Notes under the pieces: model-generated
What the model was told of the DNA's origin: nothing
Database searches by the model: none
Seen by the model: only the letters and a program-made list of their open reading frames with translations
NCBI RefSeq assembly: GCF_000426465.1
Contig: NZ_AUFK01000002.1
Location: forward strand, 21,831 to 85,830
Length of the DNA: 64,000 nt
DNA from: Epilithonimonas caeni DSM 17710
GTDB lineage: Bacteria > Bacteroidota > Bacteroidia > Flavobacteriales > Weeksellaceae
Direction of reading: 5' to 3'
Shown: piece by piece, positions 16,894 to 26,442 of the stretch
Layout: each line of letters begins with the position of its first letter
How positions within the stretch are numbered: position 1 is the stretch's first letter
Position numbers and translations under genes: made by a program

Positions 16894-17646
16894 ATGAGAA
16901 TAAAATTTACTTTCTTTTTAATTTTAGTTTTGCTGAATTCATGTAGCAGCAACTCTGATGATACAACAGAAACCCAAAACTCTAATGGTATAATGCCAAC
17001 AGAAGTAATCAATGGTTTCGGAAAAGATTTATATTATTATAATGGTGATAAATTAAATAAGATTATTTCAGGAGGTACTACTACAACATTTACATATAGT
17101 GGAGATAAAATAACAAATATAAATAATAGTATAGATAATTATGATTTTAGCTATAACGGCTCAAAACTAATAAAGGTAAATTACACTAATATTAGTACCT
17201 TAAAAACTGGAGTAGAAATTTTCACTTGGATTGATGATTACAACTGTAATTATGATGTCAAGTATCCGAGTAGTATAGAAAATGGTAAAATAAAATTAGA
17301 TTCAAATTTTAATCTTGAAAAAATTTCCGTTAATAAAGACGCGATAAATTACCATACTGAAACTAGATACACTTATACAAATAATAATTCACCATTTATA
17401 AATATTAAAGGTTTAAGGTATTTACATGGTTTTTTTTTAGTAGGATATCTTTTTGGATATAACAATAACTTAGCTTTTTCTTCTAAAATACCTCAAGAAA
17501 AAAAATTCTATAATTTAGATAACTTATCAAATCCTTTAGATATTACTAAATATAATGCTGAATATATAAGTAACGGAATGCCAAGTCAGATAGAGTCAAG
17601 AGGAACAGACCCTTTTAATTATACATTACAAAAGTTCACTTATTAA
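16894..17646 (+). CDS. Lipoprotein with YD-like repeats, inserted moron gene
   Basis: The 250-residue protein has a signal peptide and lipobox (LVLLNSC, Cys near residue 17) followed by SSNSDD, an acidic stretch typical of lipoprotein export signals in this phylum. The mature part has repeated strands such as YYYNGDKLNKI, FTYSGDKITNI and FSYNGSKLIKV, like YD-repeat or DUF-type lipoproteins. It interrupts the tail gene row, with a terminator before it and a possible promoter of its own, and is AT-rich. These are marks of a moron that may change the lysogen surface, for instance to block superinfection; that role is inference. Confidence 0.7.
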   Translation: MRIKFTFFLILVLLNSCSSNSDDTTETQNSNGIMPTEVINGFGKDLYYYNGDKLNKIISGGTTTTFTYSGDKITNINNSIDNYDFSYNGSKLIKVNYTNISTLKTGVEIFTWIDDYNCNYDVKYPSSIENGKIKLDSNFNLEKISVNKDAINYHTETRYTYTNNNSPFINIKGLRYLHGFFLVGYLFGYNNNLAFSSKIPQEKKFYNLDNLSNPLDITKYNAEYISNGMPSQIESRGTDPFNYTLQKFTY

Positions 17647-17654
17647 TAATTCCC

Positions 17655-17676
17655 GATTACGGCAATGAGATATAAA
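17655..17676 (+). promoter_or_regulatory. Shared leader motif, copy 2, with short minigene
   Basis: GATTACGGCAATGAGATATA at 17655 is related to copies at 5691 and 20609, lacking three bases of the spacer. The ATG at 17665 reads only ATG-AGA-TAT-AAA-TAA. The downstream long frame lies one base further (+1). No TAnnTTTG promoter is visible just upstream of this copy. Confidence 0.45.
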
Positions 17677-20581
17677 TAATCCGATAGATATTAATGCGTT
17701 CTCGCATTTCCTCCGATTCAAAAGTCTAGGACGAGAAGAACTTTACCAAATCACTGAACCTTCCGGATTTGATGTAGCTAACTTTGTTATCAAACAGAAT
17801 GAAGGGCGTTTTGGACGTGATATCGTTTATGGTAATGAGATCCAAAATCTGATGTTCTATTCCGACACCGGATTTGAATTGGTAGATTTTGAACAAGACC
17901 TTAATCCCGAAGGTCAAAAAACCAGATACCTCAATACAGGATTTGCCTTTATTATTGAAACTTACAATCAATTCGGCTTCGAAGGTGAAATAGAATACAT
18001 TCTCAAAAAAAATAACTCACAATTCATTATCGGACTTCTGGATATGGCCAATCCTGATACTGATGGATTAACATATTTCGGGTGTACTCTGATCCAAAAC
18101 ACTAATATTTCTGACTATAAAAAGCAATTATCTACCAGTATAGACCTATTTTCGACAAAAGATATTGATGGTAAACCTATAAGTCCGGCACCTACAATTA
18201 AAGTATTGCGTAAAGCTCTCCCGATATATACACGCTCATTTTGGAGCGTAAAAGATACTTGGAATGAAAGAATGTTCAGTGCTGAAAACAAAGATACATT
18301 ATATTCATACTTCAATCCGTGTGTTAACAATGTAGTATCCGAGATCACAAACTCAAATACTGGAGGTTCAGAAATGCATCAAATAACAATTCCAGATGAT
18401 GCCTGGGATAACAACGCAGGTTCGTTGATGATAGCAGCCGACAATGTCGCAAAAAGCATGTTCGCTTATGTCAATTCGACTAAGTTCATGGTAGATACCG
18501 AGATCACAATTGATAATTTCAGTTTCAGTATAGACGGTTCGCACGGAGGTGGATCTGCAACCGGTGGTACAGCGACAACCAATTTTCAGATAGCCTGGGG
18601 ATATAATTTGAAAGATGTTCTGGGAACAAACAGCCCAATGCCTCCACGTACAGGTGATATGGGTGGACAAGTTTTTTTTCAAAGCACAATAGGCTCCCAC
18701 GATGGACATTTTGATTTCAATATGGGAAAGACCGTGATCAAGATTCCTGATCTTCCAATCGGTGCCAAAATATGGATCTTCTTTAACTCATTTGTAAGGC
18801 ACAAAACCGGAGGTAATACTGTAAGATTTAAACATACTATAAGTAATTTCACAATAGATATCAAGACCACTCAGAAAGCACTTGACAATGTTATAAGTAC
18901 TGTAAGATATATTGACGTCCTAAAACAGTGTAGTAAATTTATAAAAGGAGTTCCGGTAAATGCTCCATTATTTGATATTGGCGGCGAACATTACAACAAT
19001 GTATGTTGGAATAGAGCGATGCTTTCTATGAATACTTCCAACTCCAAGGAACTTATATCTGAGACGTTGCCGGAAGGTCTATTCCTGGGTGAAATCGTAA
19101 ACAATACGCTTGCAGATTCCATGGAATTGGGCTATTATTTCTGGAATGGTCTAAAATGGATATTGCTAAACGAAAGCGAAATAACAAAAAGAAATCTAAT
19201 TTCAAATACCGAACCTTCCGGAACCTTAGGGGAACTTATTTACAACACCAATAAGATGGTTGAACCTTCTGGGCTATGTTATTGGTCCGGAAGTGCATGG
19301 GTTGGGCTTGAATATGCCCGTCCATTTGTTACCAATTTTCAGGATGCATATGAGAATTCTATGGCAATAGAAGCATGTGCAGACTATGAGATCAATGAAA
19401 ATGAGATATATTTTGGCAAATATGGCGATTTTTACAGAGATGTAAAATTGGCGTCATTTCCCATGGCATCAGGAAAGAACTATAAGGAGGAATGGAATGA
19501 TAGATTTAAAATCAATAACGTTTTGATAGGATATGATACCTACGAGACCAACAGGCTTTCAAAGAATACTACCAATGATATCCATACATCTGCAGAATGG
19601 AGTTTACCTAATTCCAAGGTAGAGAATAAATTCGAAAGAAGTATCAAATATGTAAGATCTGGATTTTCATCTCAAGCTATCATAGATCTGGAAACAAAGA
19701 CACCGGCAACTGCAGATGATGATGATGATAAGGTTTTTATTAATTCAGTGGTCCCATTGGAATCAGGAATAGCTTGTGAATTTAGTGCTAATTTGCAAAT
19801 GTCAATATCCGGGGGAAATCTGTTACTTTCAAATTTCAGTGAGAATTCTTCAACAAGTGATGTAACAATAAATTGGAATATGCGAGGTTTGAAAGTTGGG
19901 GATGATTTCAAAATAAAGGAAGGTCATAATTCAGGAGATTACGAAATCCTATCAATCACGCAGGTAACATTGACACTTAAACCGATAGGACACACCCCGA
20001 CATATAACGAGACCTCAGCAATTACGATATATTATGTTTATCAGGATGTCAATTTTCAGACAGCCACAAATGAAGGGTTTGATCTGATACAAAATCTAGC
20101 TTCACCTACTCTATATCCGAATCTAGATTATAGTATCAGAAGAAATTTCGACAGATGGAATAACTTTTTTTCTACAGCATGCAGCTTTAGCCGTAACCAG
20201 AGCATCAATAATCTTTATTTCAAAAATAACCCACCGTTGGAAAGCCAAAAAACTAATGGTATTCTGGTAAAAGAGATGGGTTCTATCAATTGCGTGAATC
20301 TTCCGGAACCAATCTTAACACCTAAATTCCTAAATGTAGAAGTTTATGCAGATTTCGAACTATTCTTGAAAATGATGGAAGATTATAAGAATCTTGATGC
20401 AGAGAATTGCCGGGGATATATTGAATGCTTTGATGAAGTTGGAAACGTGATAACAGGATATCCCTTCGAGGTTGACTATACCTGGAAAACCGGAACCTTG
20501 AAGTTAAAATTGGAACAAAGGAATGATAAAGAGTTGAGGTATAAGATATTTGATAAAACATTTAGCGATGCATTTGAATAA
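17672..20581 (+). CDS. Large phage tail protein, start codon unresolved
   Basis: This protein of about 970 residues follows the tape measure gene, where the distal tail and tail-associated proteins lie. The frame is open from 17669 and reads PIDINAFSHFLRFKSLGREE well before the first in-frame ATG at 17852, and the upstream part looks coding. The body has beta-rich domains and a repeated EPSGxLGELIYN-like block (around 19070-19260) resembling receptor-binding tail modules. The lipoprotein gene is inserted just before it, and the start region resembles those of the portal gene and the next tail gene. No enzymatic motif was recognised. Confidence 0.65.
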   Translation: MNNPIDINAFSHFLRFKSLGREELYQITEPSGFDVANFVIKQNEGRFGRDIVYGNEIQNLMFYSDTGFELVDFEQDLNPEGQKTRYLNTGFAFIIETYNQFGFEGEIEYILKKNNSQFIIGLLDMANPDTDGLTYFGCTLIQNTNISDYKKQLSTSIDLFSTKDIDGKPISPAPTIKVLRKALPIYTRSFWSVKDTWNERMFSAENKDTLYSYFNPCVNNVVSEITNSNTGGSEMHQITIPDDAWDNNAGSLMIAADNVAKSMFAYVNSTKFMVDTEITIDNFSFSIDGSHGGGSATGGTATTNFQIAWGYNLKDVLGTNSPMPPRTGDMGGQVFFQSTIGSHDGHFDFNMGKTVIKIPDLPIGAKIWIFFNSFVRHKTGGNTVRFKHTISNFTIDIKTTQKALDNVISTVRYIDVLKQCSKFIKGVPVNAPLFDIGGEHYNNVCWNRAMLSMNTSNSKELISETLPEGLFLGEIVNNTLADSMELGYYFWNGLKWILLNESEITKRNLISNTEPSGTLGELIYNTNKMVEPSGLCYWSGSAWVGLEYARPFVTNFQDAYENSMAIEACADYEINENEIYFGKYGDFYRDVKLASFPMASGKNYKEEWNDRFKINNVLIGYDTYETNRLSKNTTNDIHTSAEWSLPNSKVENKFERSIKYVRSGFSSQAIIDLETKTPATADDDDDKVFINSVVPLESGIACEFSANLQMSISGGNLLLSNFSENSSTSDVTINWNMRGLKVGDDFKIKEGHNSGDYEILSITQVTLTLKPIGHTPTYNETSAITIYYVYQDVNFQTATNEGFDLIQNLASPTLYPNLDYSIRRNFDRWNNFFSTACSFSRNQSINNLYFKNNPPLESQKTNGILVKEMGSINCVNLPEPILTPKFLNVEVYADFELFLKMMEDYKNLDAENCRGYIECFDEVGNVITGYPFEVDYTWKTGTLKLKLEQRNDKELRYKIFDKTFSDAFE

Positions 20582-20591
20582 TTAATTATAT

Positions 20592-20632
20592 TTGTAAAAT
20601 AATACTACGATCACGGCAATAATGAGATAGAT
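20592..20632 (+). promoter_or_regulatory. Promoter and shared leader motif, copy 3
   Basis: TATATTTG at 20587-20594 matches TAnnTTTG. The leader motif GATCACGGCAATAATGAGAT begins at 20609. The ATG at 20622 reads ATG-AGA-TAG, a two-codon minigene. The downstream gene frame reads GAT-CAC-GGC-AAT-AAT-GAG-ATA through the same bases, as in copy 1. Confidence 0.5.
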
Positions 20633-22474
20633 ATATCTTTTTTAAAATTCTATGAAAGCATTTCCGATGCTTTGATGAATGACAATACCAATGTTTACTT
20701 TAATAAGTTCGCAGGTTTTGTTCATATATTGCCTAATGATTCCATACTACAATTTACAAACATTGATTTTGATTGGAATATCAATGGAGTGATTACAGCT
20801 CAGTTGATAGACGAATGTGGTAATGCTATCAAAACATTCCAAGATGGATATGATATCTTGATAAAACCATTTCTTGATACCATTTCAGGTAAATATCAGC
20901 TGATATTTGAATTCATAACTGATACGGATTTTGGTGAAAGTCTGTTAATGTTGAAGTTTACTTCGTCAGGGAAAAGCATATATTCATACCCATTTTACAG
21001 CACATTCGATAACCAGGAAGAAACGTCTAAGTTTTTCTATAAAAACGAGGGATATCTTTTCGGAATACCTTACAGTGACCAATCATTTTATCAGGTTATC
21101 AGGCTTAGATGTTTCAAGAATGATTCTGATCAGGAAACTGAGAACGAAGAAATTATTCAATTATCAGGTAATAAGTTCTATTCAAGGAATGTAACCACAC
21201 CTGTCAATAAATTTTTATTCTATTTGAGTGATTATTTCACTTTCAATCGATTAGTAAAATTATTGAGTCATAATATTACCTATATAGACAGGCAAAGACA
21301 TACTTCCAGTCCTTCCAAAATATCAAAAGGTGATAGGATACCGGATTCCAATGTTTTTCAGATAGATTTTGAAGGTAATCCTATTGAGGAATATCTTGAT
21401 ATAACCTCCCAGATCCTCTCAGATCTTTACGTTGTCAGTCTATATCATCCGGATGATTCAGTTTTTGACCCTGGAGTAACAGTGACGAAGACATTTACAG
21501 TAACTTTTAATAGAAATATTTTCATTTTCGATGATTCTATAAGGTTCAATTTGTACAAAAATGGTTCATTAATAGAATCAAAAAAGCCAAATGCCTATCA
21601 AAATACCCTGTTTGCCCAATTTACACCTGATCTTGATGCAGGGGATTACTACATATTAGTTGACGGAGATAAAGCAGGTATTCATACACCTATTCAAGAT
21701 ATATTATGGGAAGGAATCACTGATATAAATGATTGGAATTTCAAAGTTCTTGATGAGATACCTCCGGATCCGGACCCGATTGTTGAAATTACTTGGCCTG
21801 ATAATAATACAGGTCCTTTAACAGGGATATATAATCAAATAGAGATAAATTCAGGTGTTAGTAACATTTCACCCTCGAACCCTATAACATATTGGAGTTG
21901 GCAAAGAAAGGATATCAATAATCCTACAACGTTTGTTGAATATAACAACACTTCGACAACATACACAGAAGTTGTTCTTAGGACCGGGGAAAACTATTTC
22001 AGACTTGTTCTGACCTTGCAGAATGGCGACCAAATCACATCGAATATACTGCAATATACAAAGGAGATATCTTCAACTATTTATATTACCGATAAAATAT
22101 CAGATATTAATTCAGGAACATGCACCTATAAACTGCATGTGGAAGGTATGGAGTTTATAGGATTTGCCAATGTGGTAGGTAGGAAAGGTTCAAAAGTAAA
22201 GGCTTCTCATGTTAATGTTAATCCTTTCGGCAATGATCTAACTATACCAACATCAACACCAATAGGTACTGATGTATTTAATTCAACTCCTTTAACAATA
22301 CCGGTAGGAGTTTACAACTGTTCGATATACTTGAATGCAGCTCCAGTGAGTATGAATGATGATGTAATTTTAGATGGTGCTATATCATATGGCTATGATC
22401 AAAATTACTACAATGGTATAGCTCAAGCAGAAGCTCATCTCTTTATCCCGACAAATAATCCACCAGAAGTTTAA
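20627..22474 (+). CDS. Phage tail protein with Ig-like domain, start codon unresolved
   Basis: The frame is open from 20603 and reads IDISFLKFYESISDALMNDN before the first ordinary start (TTG-ATG at 20672). About 615 residues follow. The second half begins after a proline-aspartate linker (PPDPDPIVEITWPD near 21770) and includes an Ig-like beta-sandwich of about 100 residues with SWQRKD. This suits a tail tip or adhesin protein that contacts the host. It sits between the large tail protein and the fibre-like genes. The ATA at 20627 is used as a position marker and is not a proven start. Confidence 0.65.
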   Translation: MDISFLKFYESISDALMNDNTNVYFNKFAGFVHILPNDSILQFTNIDFDWNINGVITAQLIDECGNAIKTFQDGYDILIKPFLDTISGKYQLIFEFITDTDFGESLLMLKFTSSGKSIYSYPFYSTFDNQEETSKFFYKNEGYLFGIPYSDQSFYQVIRLRCFKNDSDQETENEEIIQLSGNKFYSRNVTTPVNKFLFYLSDYFTFNRLVKLLSHNITYIDRQRHTSSPSKISKGDRIPDSNVFQIDFEGNPIEEYLDITSQILSDLYVVSLYHPDDSVFDPGVTVTKTFTVTFNRNIFIFDDSIRFNLYKNGSLIESKKPNAYQNTLFAQFTPDLDAGDYYILVDGDKAGIHTPIQDILWEGITDINDWNFKVLDEIPPDPDPIVEITWPDNNTGPLTGIYNQIEINSGVSNISPSNPITYWSWQRKDINNPTTFVEYNNTSTTYTEVVLRTGENYFRLVLTLQNGDQITSNILQYTKEISSTIYITDKISDINSGTCTYKLHVEGMEFIGFANVVGRKGSKVKASHVNVNPFGNDLTIPTSTPIGTDVFNSTPLTIPVGVYNCSIYLNAAPVSMNDDVILDGAISYGYDQNYYNGIAQAEAHLFIPTNNPPEV

Positions 22475-22478
22475 AATT

Positions 22479-23912
22479 ATGAGCGTAGAAACCAAACAAG
22501 AACTAATTGAGGTAATTAGAAATGAAACAGAGATCGGCGGGAACACTTGTGAAAGAATAGCTACTGCATTTACCGAATCCAACCAAGAAAAGCTGGAAAA
22601 AAACGGTACAAACCTTTCACAAAGTGACATTGAGGCGTTACGAATTAAATTAGGTATCTATGATGATGATTCAAATGAAAATCACATTGATCTGATAGGT
22701 GAGATAACGACCTCATCAGATAGTGTGACGATCAATATGAGTGATTCAGGTGTTAACAAAGTGACTTTAGGAGGTATTGCCTATTATACCTATGCACCCT
22801 CTGAATTTTCCTTCACACCCGTTTCCGAAGATCAGATAAAAGTACTAATTATTTATGCCTTGTCAACAGTCGAACTATTCTATCTGGCAGAAGGTGAGGA
22901 AGGATATGAAGCTATCGAACCAACTATCCCAGATGGTGCATTCTTTATAAAAAGAATCACTGTTACATCCGATGGCCAAGTTATAGATCCGGAACTTATT
23001 TCTGGATTAAAAGAAAAGATAGAGGATAATTGGAAGAAAGTCATTTTCAATAAGGGAACTACTTTCTATCTGGATTTCAATGATAAACGTCAATCGTTCT
23101 ATTTAAATCCATCAACCAGGACAAGCTCATTTGCTACAATTATATCCGGAATTACTTTTTCTGAAGAAAGCACAAGGGCTTTTGACTTCCATATATACAA
23201 CAATTCGAATGTCAATATCAATATAAATACCAGTTCTACATCCGGACTTTCAAAGGGATTTTCGGCAATAAATACTCCTTTTGTTTTAAAGCCAAAAACA
23301 ACTGTTTTCGTCAAATATGATCCGGAAACAAACCTGTTAGATATTCTAAAACCGGCTGGAGCTATAGCAACTGTAAACGTTACAGGACCTATAACCGGTA
23401 ACGGTGATGATATCGCATTGGATATATTGCAGGCATCATCTTCACAACGTGGCTCGATGAGTGCAGCTCATTGGAGCAAGTTAGAAGGAATAAATCTTTC
23501 GGACTATGTGACCAATGTTACTTATTCGGCTGCAATTGCAAATCGATATGTTATCACAACTACCAATATCACTGCTCCGGACTCGACTTATCTATACGCT
23601 TTAATCACTGATTCATTAGGTATTGTAAGACGATTGAATCTTTCCACATATCTAAGCAACACAAGAGAACCTTTGAAGCAACTAAGATATGGTTCCCAAA
23701 ATCCTCCTACTTTGGCGCAGTTGACCACTTTGGGCATTCAACGGGGAGAATATTATGTACAAACATCCGATGGTACATCATCGGGTACAGAGATACAGCG
23801 AACATCATTTAATGGAATTCAGTTAACAGAATGGACGGTAACAACTGCTGTGTATAACGCAATGTCAACAGATCAGAAGAATGCAATTAAAAATCTAAAT
23901 ATAACAGCATAA
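22479..23912 (+). CDS. Tail fibre or upper baseplate-type protein
   Basis: The 477-residue protein begins with a helical ETKQELIEVIRNET segment and continues with beta-rich repeats. The segment GPITGNGDDIALDILQASSS, then QRGSMSAAHWSKLEG, is a common attachment block of Bacteroidota tail fibres and siphovirus receptor-binding proteins. The C-terminal half should hold the trimeric tip. It starts four bases after the previous gene and overlaps the next by one base. Confidence 0.7.
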   Translation: MSVETKQELIEVIRNETEIGGNTCERIATAFTESNQEKLEKNGTNLSQSDIEALRIKLGIYDDDSNENHIDLIGEITTSSDSVTINMSDSGVNKVTLGGIAYYTYAPSEFSFTPVSEDQIKVLIIYALSTVELFYLAEGEEGYEAIEPTIPDGAFFIKRITVTSDGQVIDPELISGLKEKIEDNWKKVIFNKGTTFYLDFNDKRQSFYLNPSTRTSSFATIISGITFSEESTRAFDFHIYNNSNVNININTSSTSGLSKGFSAINTPFVLKPKTTVFVKYDPETNLLDILKPAGAIATVNVTGPITGNGDDIALDILQASSSQRGSMSAAHWSKLEGINLSDYVTNVTYSAAIANRYVITTTNITAPDSTYLYALITDSLGIVRRLNLSTYLSNTREPLKQLRYGSQNPPTLAQLTTLGIQRGEYYVQTSDGTSSGTEIQRTSFNGIQLTEWTVTTAVYNAMSTDQKNAIKNLNITA

Positions 23913-24973
23913 TGTCATTAATATTTAAAGGTCAAACGGTATCAAAGATTCAATCAATGGGAAATAGATCCCTACAAAGGCGAATATCCGATAATATTGT
24001 GTTTAATGATGCTGATATCAAGATTTTAGTAGGAATTAGTAAAACAGATAGAACAACCGCTGGAAGCCTTGTTGTAACTTTCAATAAGAGTTTAGATATT
24101 ATAGCTAATTATGGGATAGGTACAAATGCCAATATCTTTAAAAAAACAACTTCTAATTCAATATCGAAAACATTTAATATAAACGAAGATAATAACGGTT
24201 CAGGAAATGGTTTGAAAGATGAGGATTTTCCAAACAATTTTTTTTACCTATCAATATTTGATATTACATCAATAACTATATCTCAAACTTCAAATGGTAT
24301 ATGGAAGACCGAATTACAAATATTCACGAATTTTCCAAATTTAGTTAATTATACCAGCAGTATTAATCAATCGCCAGACTTCACATTTTTGAGTTCTTTA
24401 CCAGGTATAACGAATTTGGATTTTGCAGTTTCTGTAACTAATGGATGGGCTGCAGGATTAACATCTTTGAAAAATAGCAATCTGAAAGCTTTAACACTTA
24501 GGTCTTACAATTCAGTAAACCCACCTTTGATGCAAAATTTACCTGCAACCCTATATTACTTCAAATGCACACAATTAGAAGGGTTGCAGGTCGATTTGAA
24601 AGATTATTTTACAGGAAATAGAGTGGCATTTGTCAGTATGGGAAATTCTGCTGGCGGCCCTGTTAATAGGCTTACATATTCGGGAGGTGCTGTATTCCCA
24701 TCTGTTTTAACTGAAAATGTTCAGGCAGTAGATTATTTATTATACCAATCAACTAATACACCTAATAAATTAACAAGTGACCAGTTTTCTCAATTTATCA
24801 TAGATATGGCAAATCAGGTGACAGCGGTAAACTTAACGACAAAAAGAATTACCGTTCAAGGCACATCACCGAATACGAGTTATACCGATAATACAAAACC
24901 TATCTACCAAACTTATACAGCTGCTAGGAATTATCTTATCGGAACATTAGGAATAGTGATCACAACATCATAA
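23912..24973 (+). CDS. Tail tip or receptor-binding protein with leucine-rich repeats
   Basis: The 353-residue protein begins with a short strand-rich head, and from about residue 150 shows leucine-rich blocks (ITNLDFAV, LTSLKNSNLKALTLRSYN, LPATLYYFKCTQLEGLQVDL). Such repeats are common in surface-binding proteins of this phylum. It is coupled to the preceding fibre gene by TAATG and lies last before the lysis genes, so a receptor-binding role is likely but inferred. Confidence 0.55.
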   Translation: MSLIFKGQTVSKIQSMGNRSLQRRISDNIVFNDADIKILVGISKTDRTTAGSLVVTFNKSLDIIANYGIGTNANIFKKTTSNSISKTFNINEDNNGSGNGLKDEDFPNNFFYLSIFDITSITISQTSNGIWKTELQIFTNFPNLVNYTSSINQSPDFTFLSSLPGITNLDFAVSVTNGWAAGLTSLKNSNLKALTLRSYNSVNPPLMQNLPATLYYFKCTQLEGLQVDLKDYFTGNRVAFVSMGNSAGGPVNRLTYSGGAVFPSVLTENVQAVDYLLYQSTNTPNKLTSDQFSQFIIDMANQVTAVNLTTKRITVQGTSPNTSYTDNTKPIYQTYTAARNYLIGTLGIVITTS

Positions 24974-24990
24974 CATTAAAATAAATCAAA

Positions 24991-25215
24991 ATGAAAGAAT
25001 TAACAAAACCTTGTATCGTAGTTTGGAATAATGAGAATATAATCCAAACAAAACTTTATGACAACGTATCTACATGGCATGGTCCAATGTATGAATCAGC
25101 AGAATTCGATTCCCCGGAAGAATTGGACCAATTCATCTCAGATAATGAGCTTATCGATATGGGTTGGAGAAATTCAGCTGATGAAATAGCAGAAGATGAT
25201 AATATGGAACTTTAG
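24991..25215 (+). CDS. Hypothetical acidic phage protein
   Basis: The 74-residue acidic protein has an early VWNNENIIQTKLYDN segment and ends in an acidic EIAEDDNMEL tail. It has no membrane segment or signal. It lies between the tail tip and holin genes and ends five bases before the holin start at 25220. The function is unknown. Confidence 0.55.
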   Translation: MKELTKPCIVVWNNENIIQTKLYDNVSTWHGPMYESAEFDSPEELDQFISDNELIDMGWRNSADEIAEDDNMEL

Positions 25216-25219
25216 TAAG

Positions 25220-25810
25220 ATGAGAACAAAATTAAAATATATCATCACAAGAATAGCATTATGGTTAACGCCTGTTATTTTGCTTTTCGCACACCGGATT
25301 CCACTAACTTATGAAGATCGCTTTCGATATTTCTACAAAGGTTTTTTTAAAATAACACCAATTATTTTCATCGTTAATCTCTTGGTCGGATGGCACAATG
25401 AACATCTAATTTTTTTAAAAAGTTTATATGGTGTTTTAGTGATTAATGCTGGAATTGGTATTTGGGCGCATATTAAACTTGGAACCTTTGACATTGGTGA
25501 ATTTTTCAAATCTACACTTATCACGATTGCTGTTATTTTCGCAGTCTATTTTTCATTAGATAAATTGGGAGAATCTATTCCGGAGGGATTTCTGGAAATA
25601 GGATTTGCAAGCACAGTCCAAGTGATGACATTACTATTTCCTATATCAAAAATAGCTCGAAACGGCTTCATTTTAACCAATGGAGGATTTCCACCTGAAT
25701 TTTTAATAAAAGCACTTTATAATTATCAAAAAGATGGAAATCTCAAAGCTTTCCTTGAATTTCAAAATACCCAAAATAATAATGAAGAAAATAATTTACC
25801 TGCTGCTTAG
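25220..25810 (+). CDS. Probable phage holin
   Basis: The 196-residue protein (from the ATG at 25220) has four hydrophobic segments, near residues 10-27, 47-67, 75-92 and 107-127, with short charged loops and a polar tail ending in NNEENN. It is the first gene of a row that continues with a spanin and an endolysin, and so is the natural holin candidate, forming the membrane lesion that starts lysis. Its length is above that of the smallest holins. The spanin start at 25782 overlaps its end by 29 bases. Confidence 0.65.
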   Translation: MRTKLKYIITRIALWLTPVILLFAHRIPLTYEDRFRYFYKGFFKITPIIFIVNLLVGWHNEHLIFLKSLYGVLVINAGIGIWAHIKLGTFDIGEFFKSTLITIAVIFAVYFSLDKLGESIPEGFLEIGFASTVQVMTLLFPISKIARNGFILTNGGFPPEFLIKALYNYQKDGNLKAFLEFQNTQNNNEENNLPAA

Positions 25811-26432
25811 CATTGTTTTGATTTCTTGTGGAAGTCGAAACACCGAAAAAGAAAAGACAAAAGAGTCTGAGAAAGCTTCTTTGAATCAATTTTCAGAAAG
25901 TAAATCAGATATTTCTAAAATTGAAAACACTGAAAAATCAGAGTCGAAAACGGAAGATAATTCAGTTGCTCAAGATTTTCGAACAACTGAATTATCAAAA
26001 TCGGATTCTGAGAAATCCGGAGAAAAATCAAATTCAGAAAATAGTTCCGAGATCGAGAAGATCAGAGAATATTATGAGAATGGAAAATTGAAATCAGAAC
26101 GGGAAACTTCAAAAAACTATTCGAAATTATCACAAGAAAAAGATTACTGGAAATCATCAGCCGAATCTTTGAGAGAAGATAATTTAAAAATACTTGAAAA
26201 TTCAAAACTGATTTACCGGGATAATTTGAAACTTCAGCGAAATAATCAGAAATTAATAACCACAAATAATAAATCACTATCTAAATTACAAAAAACTAGT
26301 CTTGAATTATCGAAAAAAACAGAAAGCAAAAGAGATTCGTGGTGGCTTTATGTTTTGATTGTGGTTGTTTCAATTATTGGATGGGAACTATTGACAAAGT
26401 ATAATCGAACCGGAAGAATGTTTAATTTTTAA
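25782..26432 (+). CDS. One-piece spanin-like lipoprotein (u-spanin)
   Basis: The 216-residue protein has an N-terminal lipoprotein signal (MKKIIYLLLSIVLISC, Cys16), a long polar and charged coiled-coil middle rich in Ser, Glu and Lys, and a C-terminal membrane span (WWLYVLIVVVSIIGWELL). One end would sit in the outer membrane and the other in the inner membrane, which is the plan of u-spanins such as T1 gp11. It lies between holin and endolysin. The ATG at 25782 gives the proper signal peptide; a longer frame from 25734 does not. Confidence 0.75.
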   Translation: MKKIIYLLLSIVLISCGSRNTEKEKTKESEKASLNQFSESKSDISKIENTEKSESKTEDNSVAQDFRTTELSKSDSEKSGEKSNSENSSEIEKIREYYENGKLKSERETSKNYSKLSQEKDYWKSSAESLREDNLKILENSKLIYRDNLKLQRNNQKLITTNNKSLSKLQKTSLELSKKTESKRDSWWLYVLIVVVSIIGWELLTKYNRTGRMFNF

Positions 26433-26442
26433 TGTTATAAAT

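Noticed and set aside
19708..19740. A run of five aspartates followed by Lys in the large tail protein, like an enterokinase site
   Set aside because: It lies in a flexible acidic linker and there is no reason to expect processing by such a protease.
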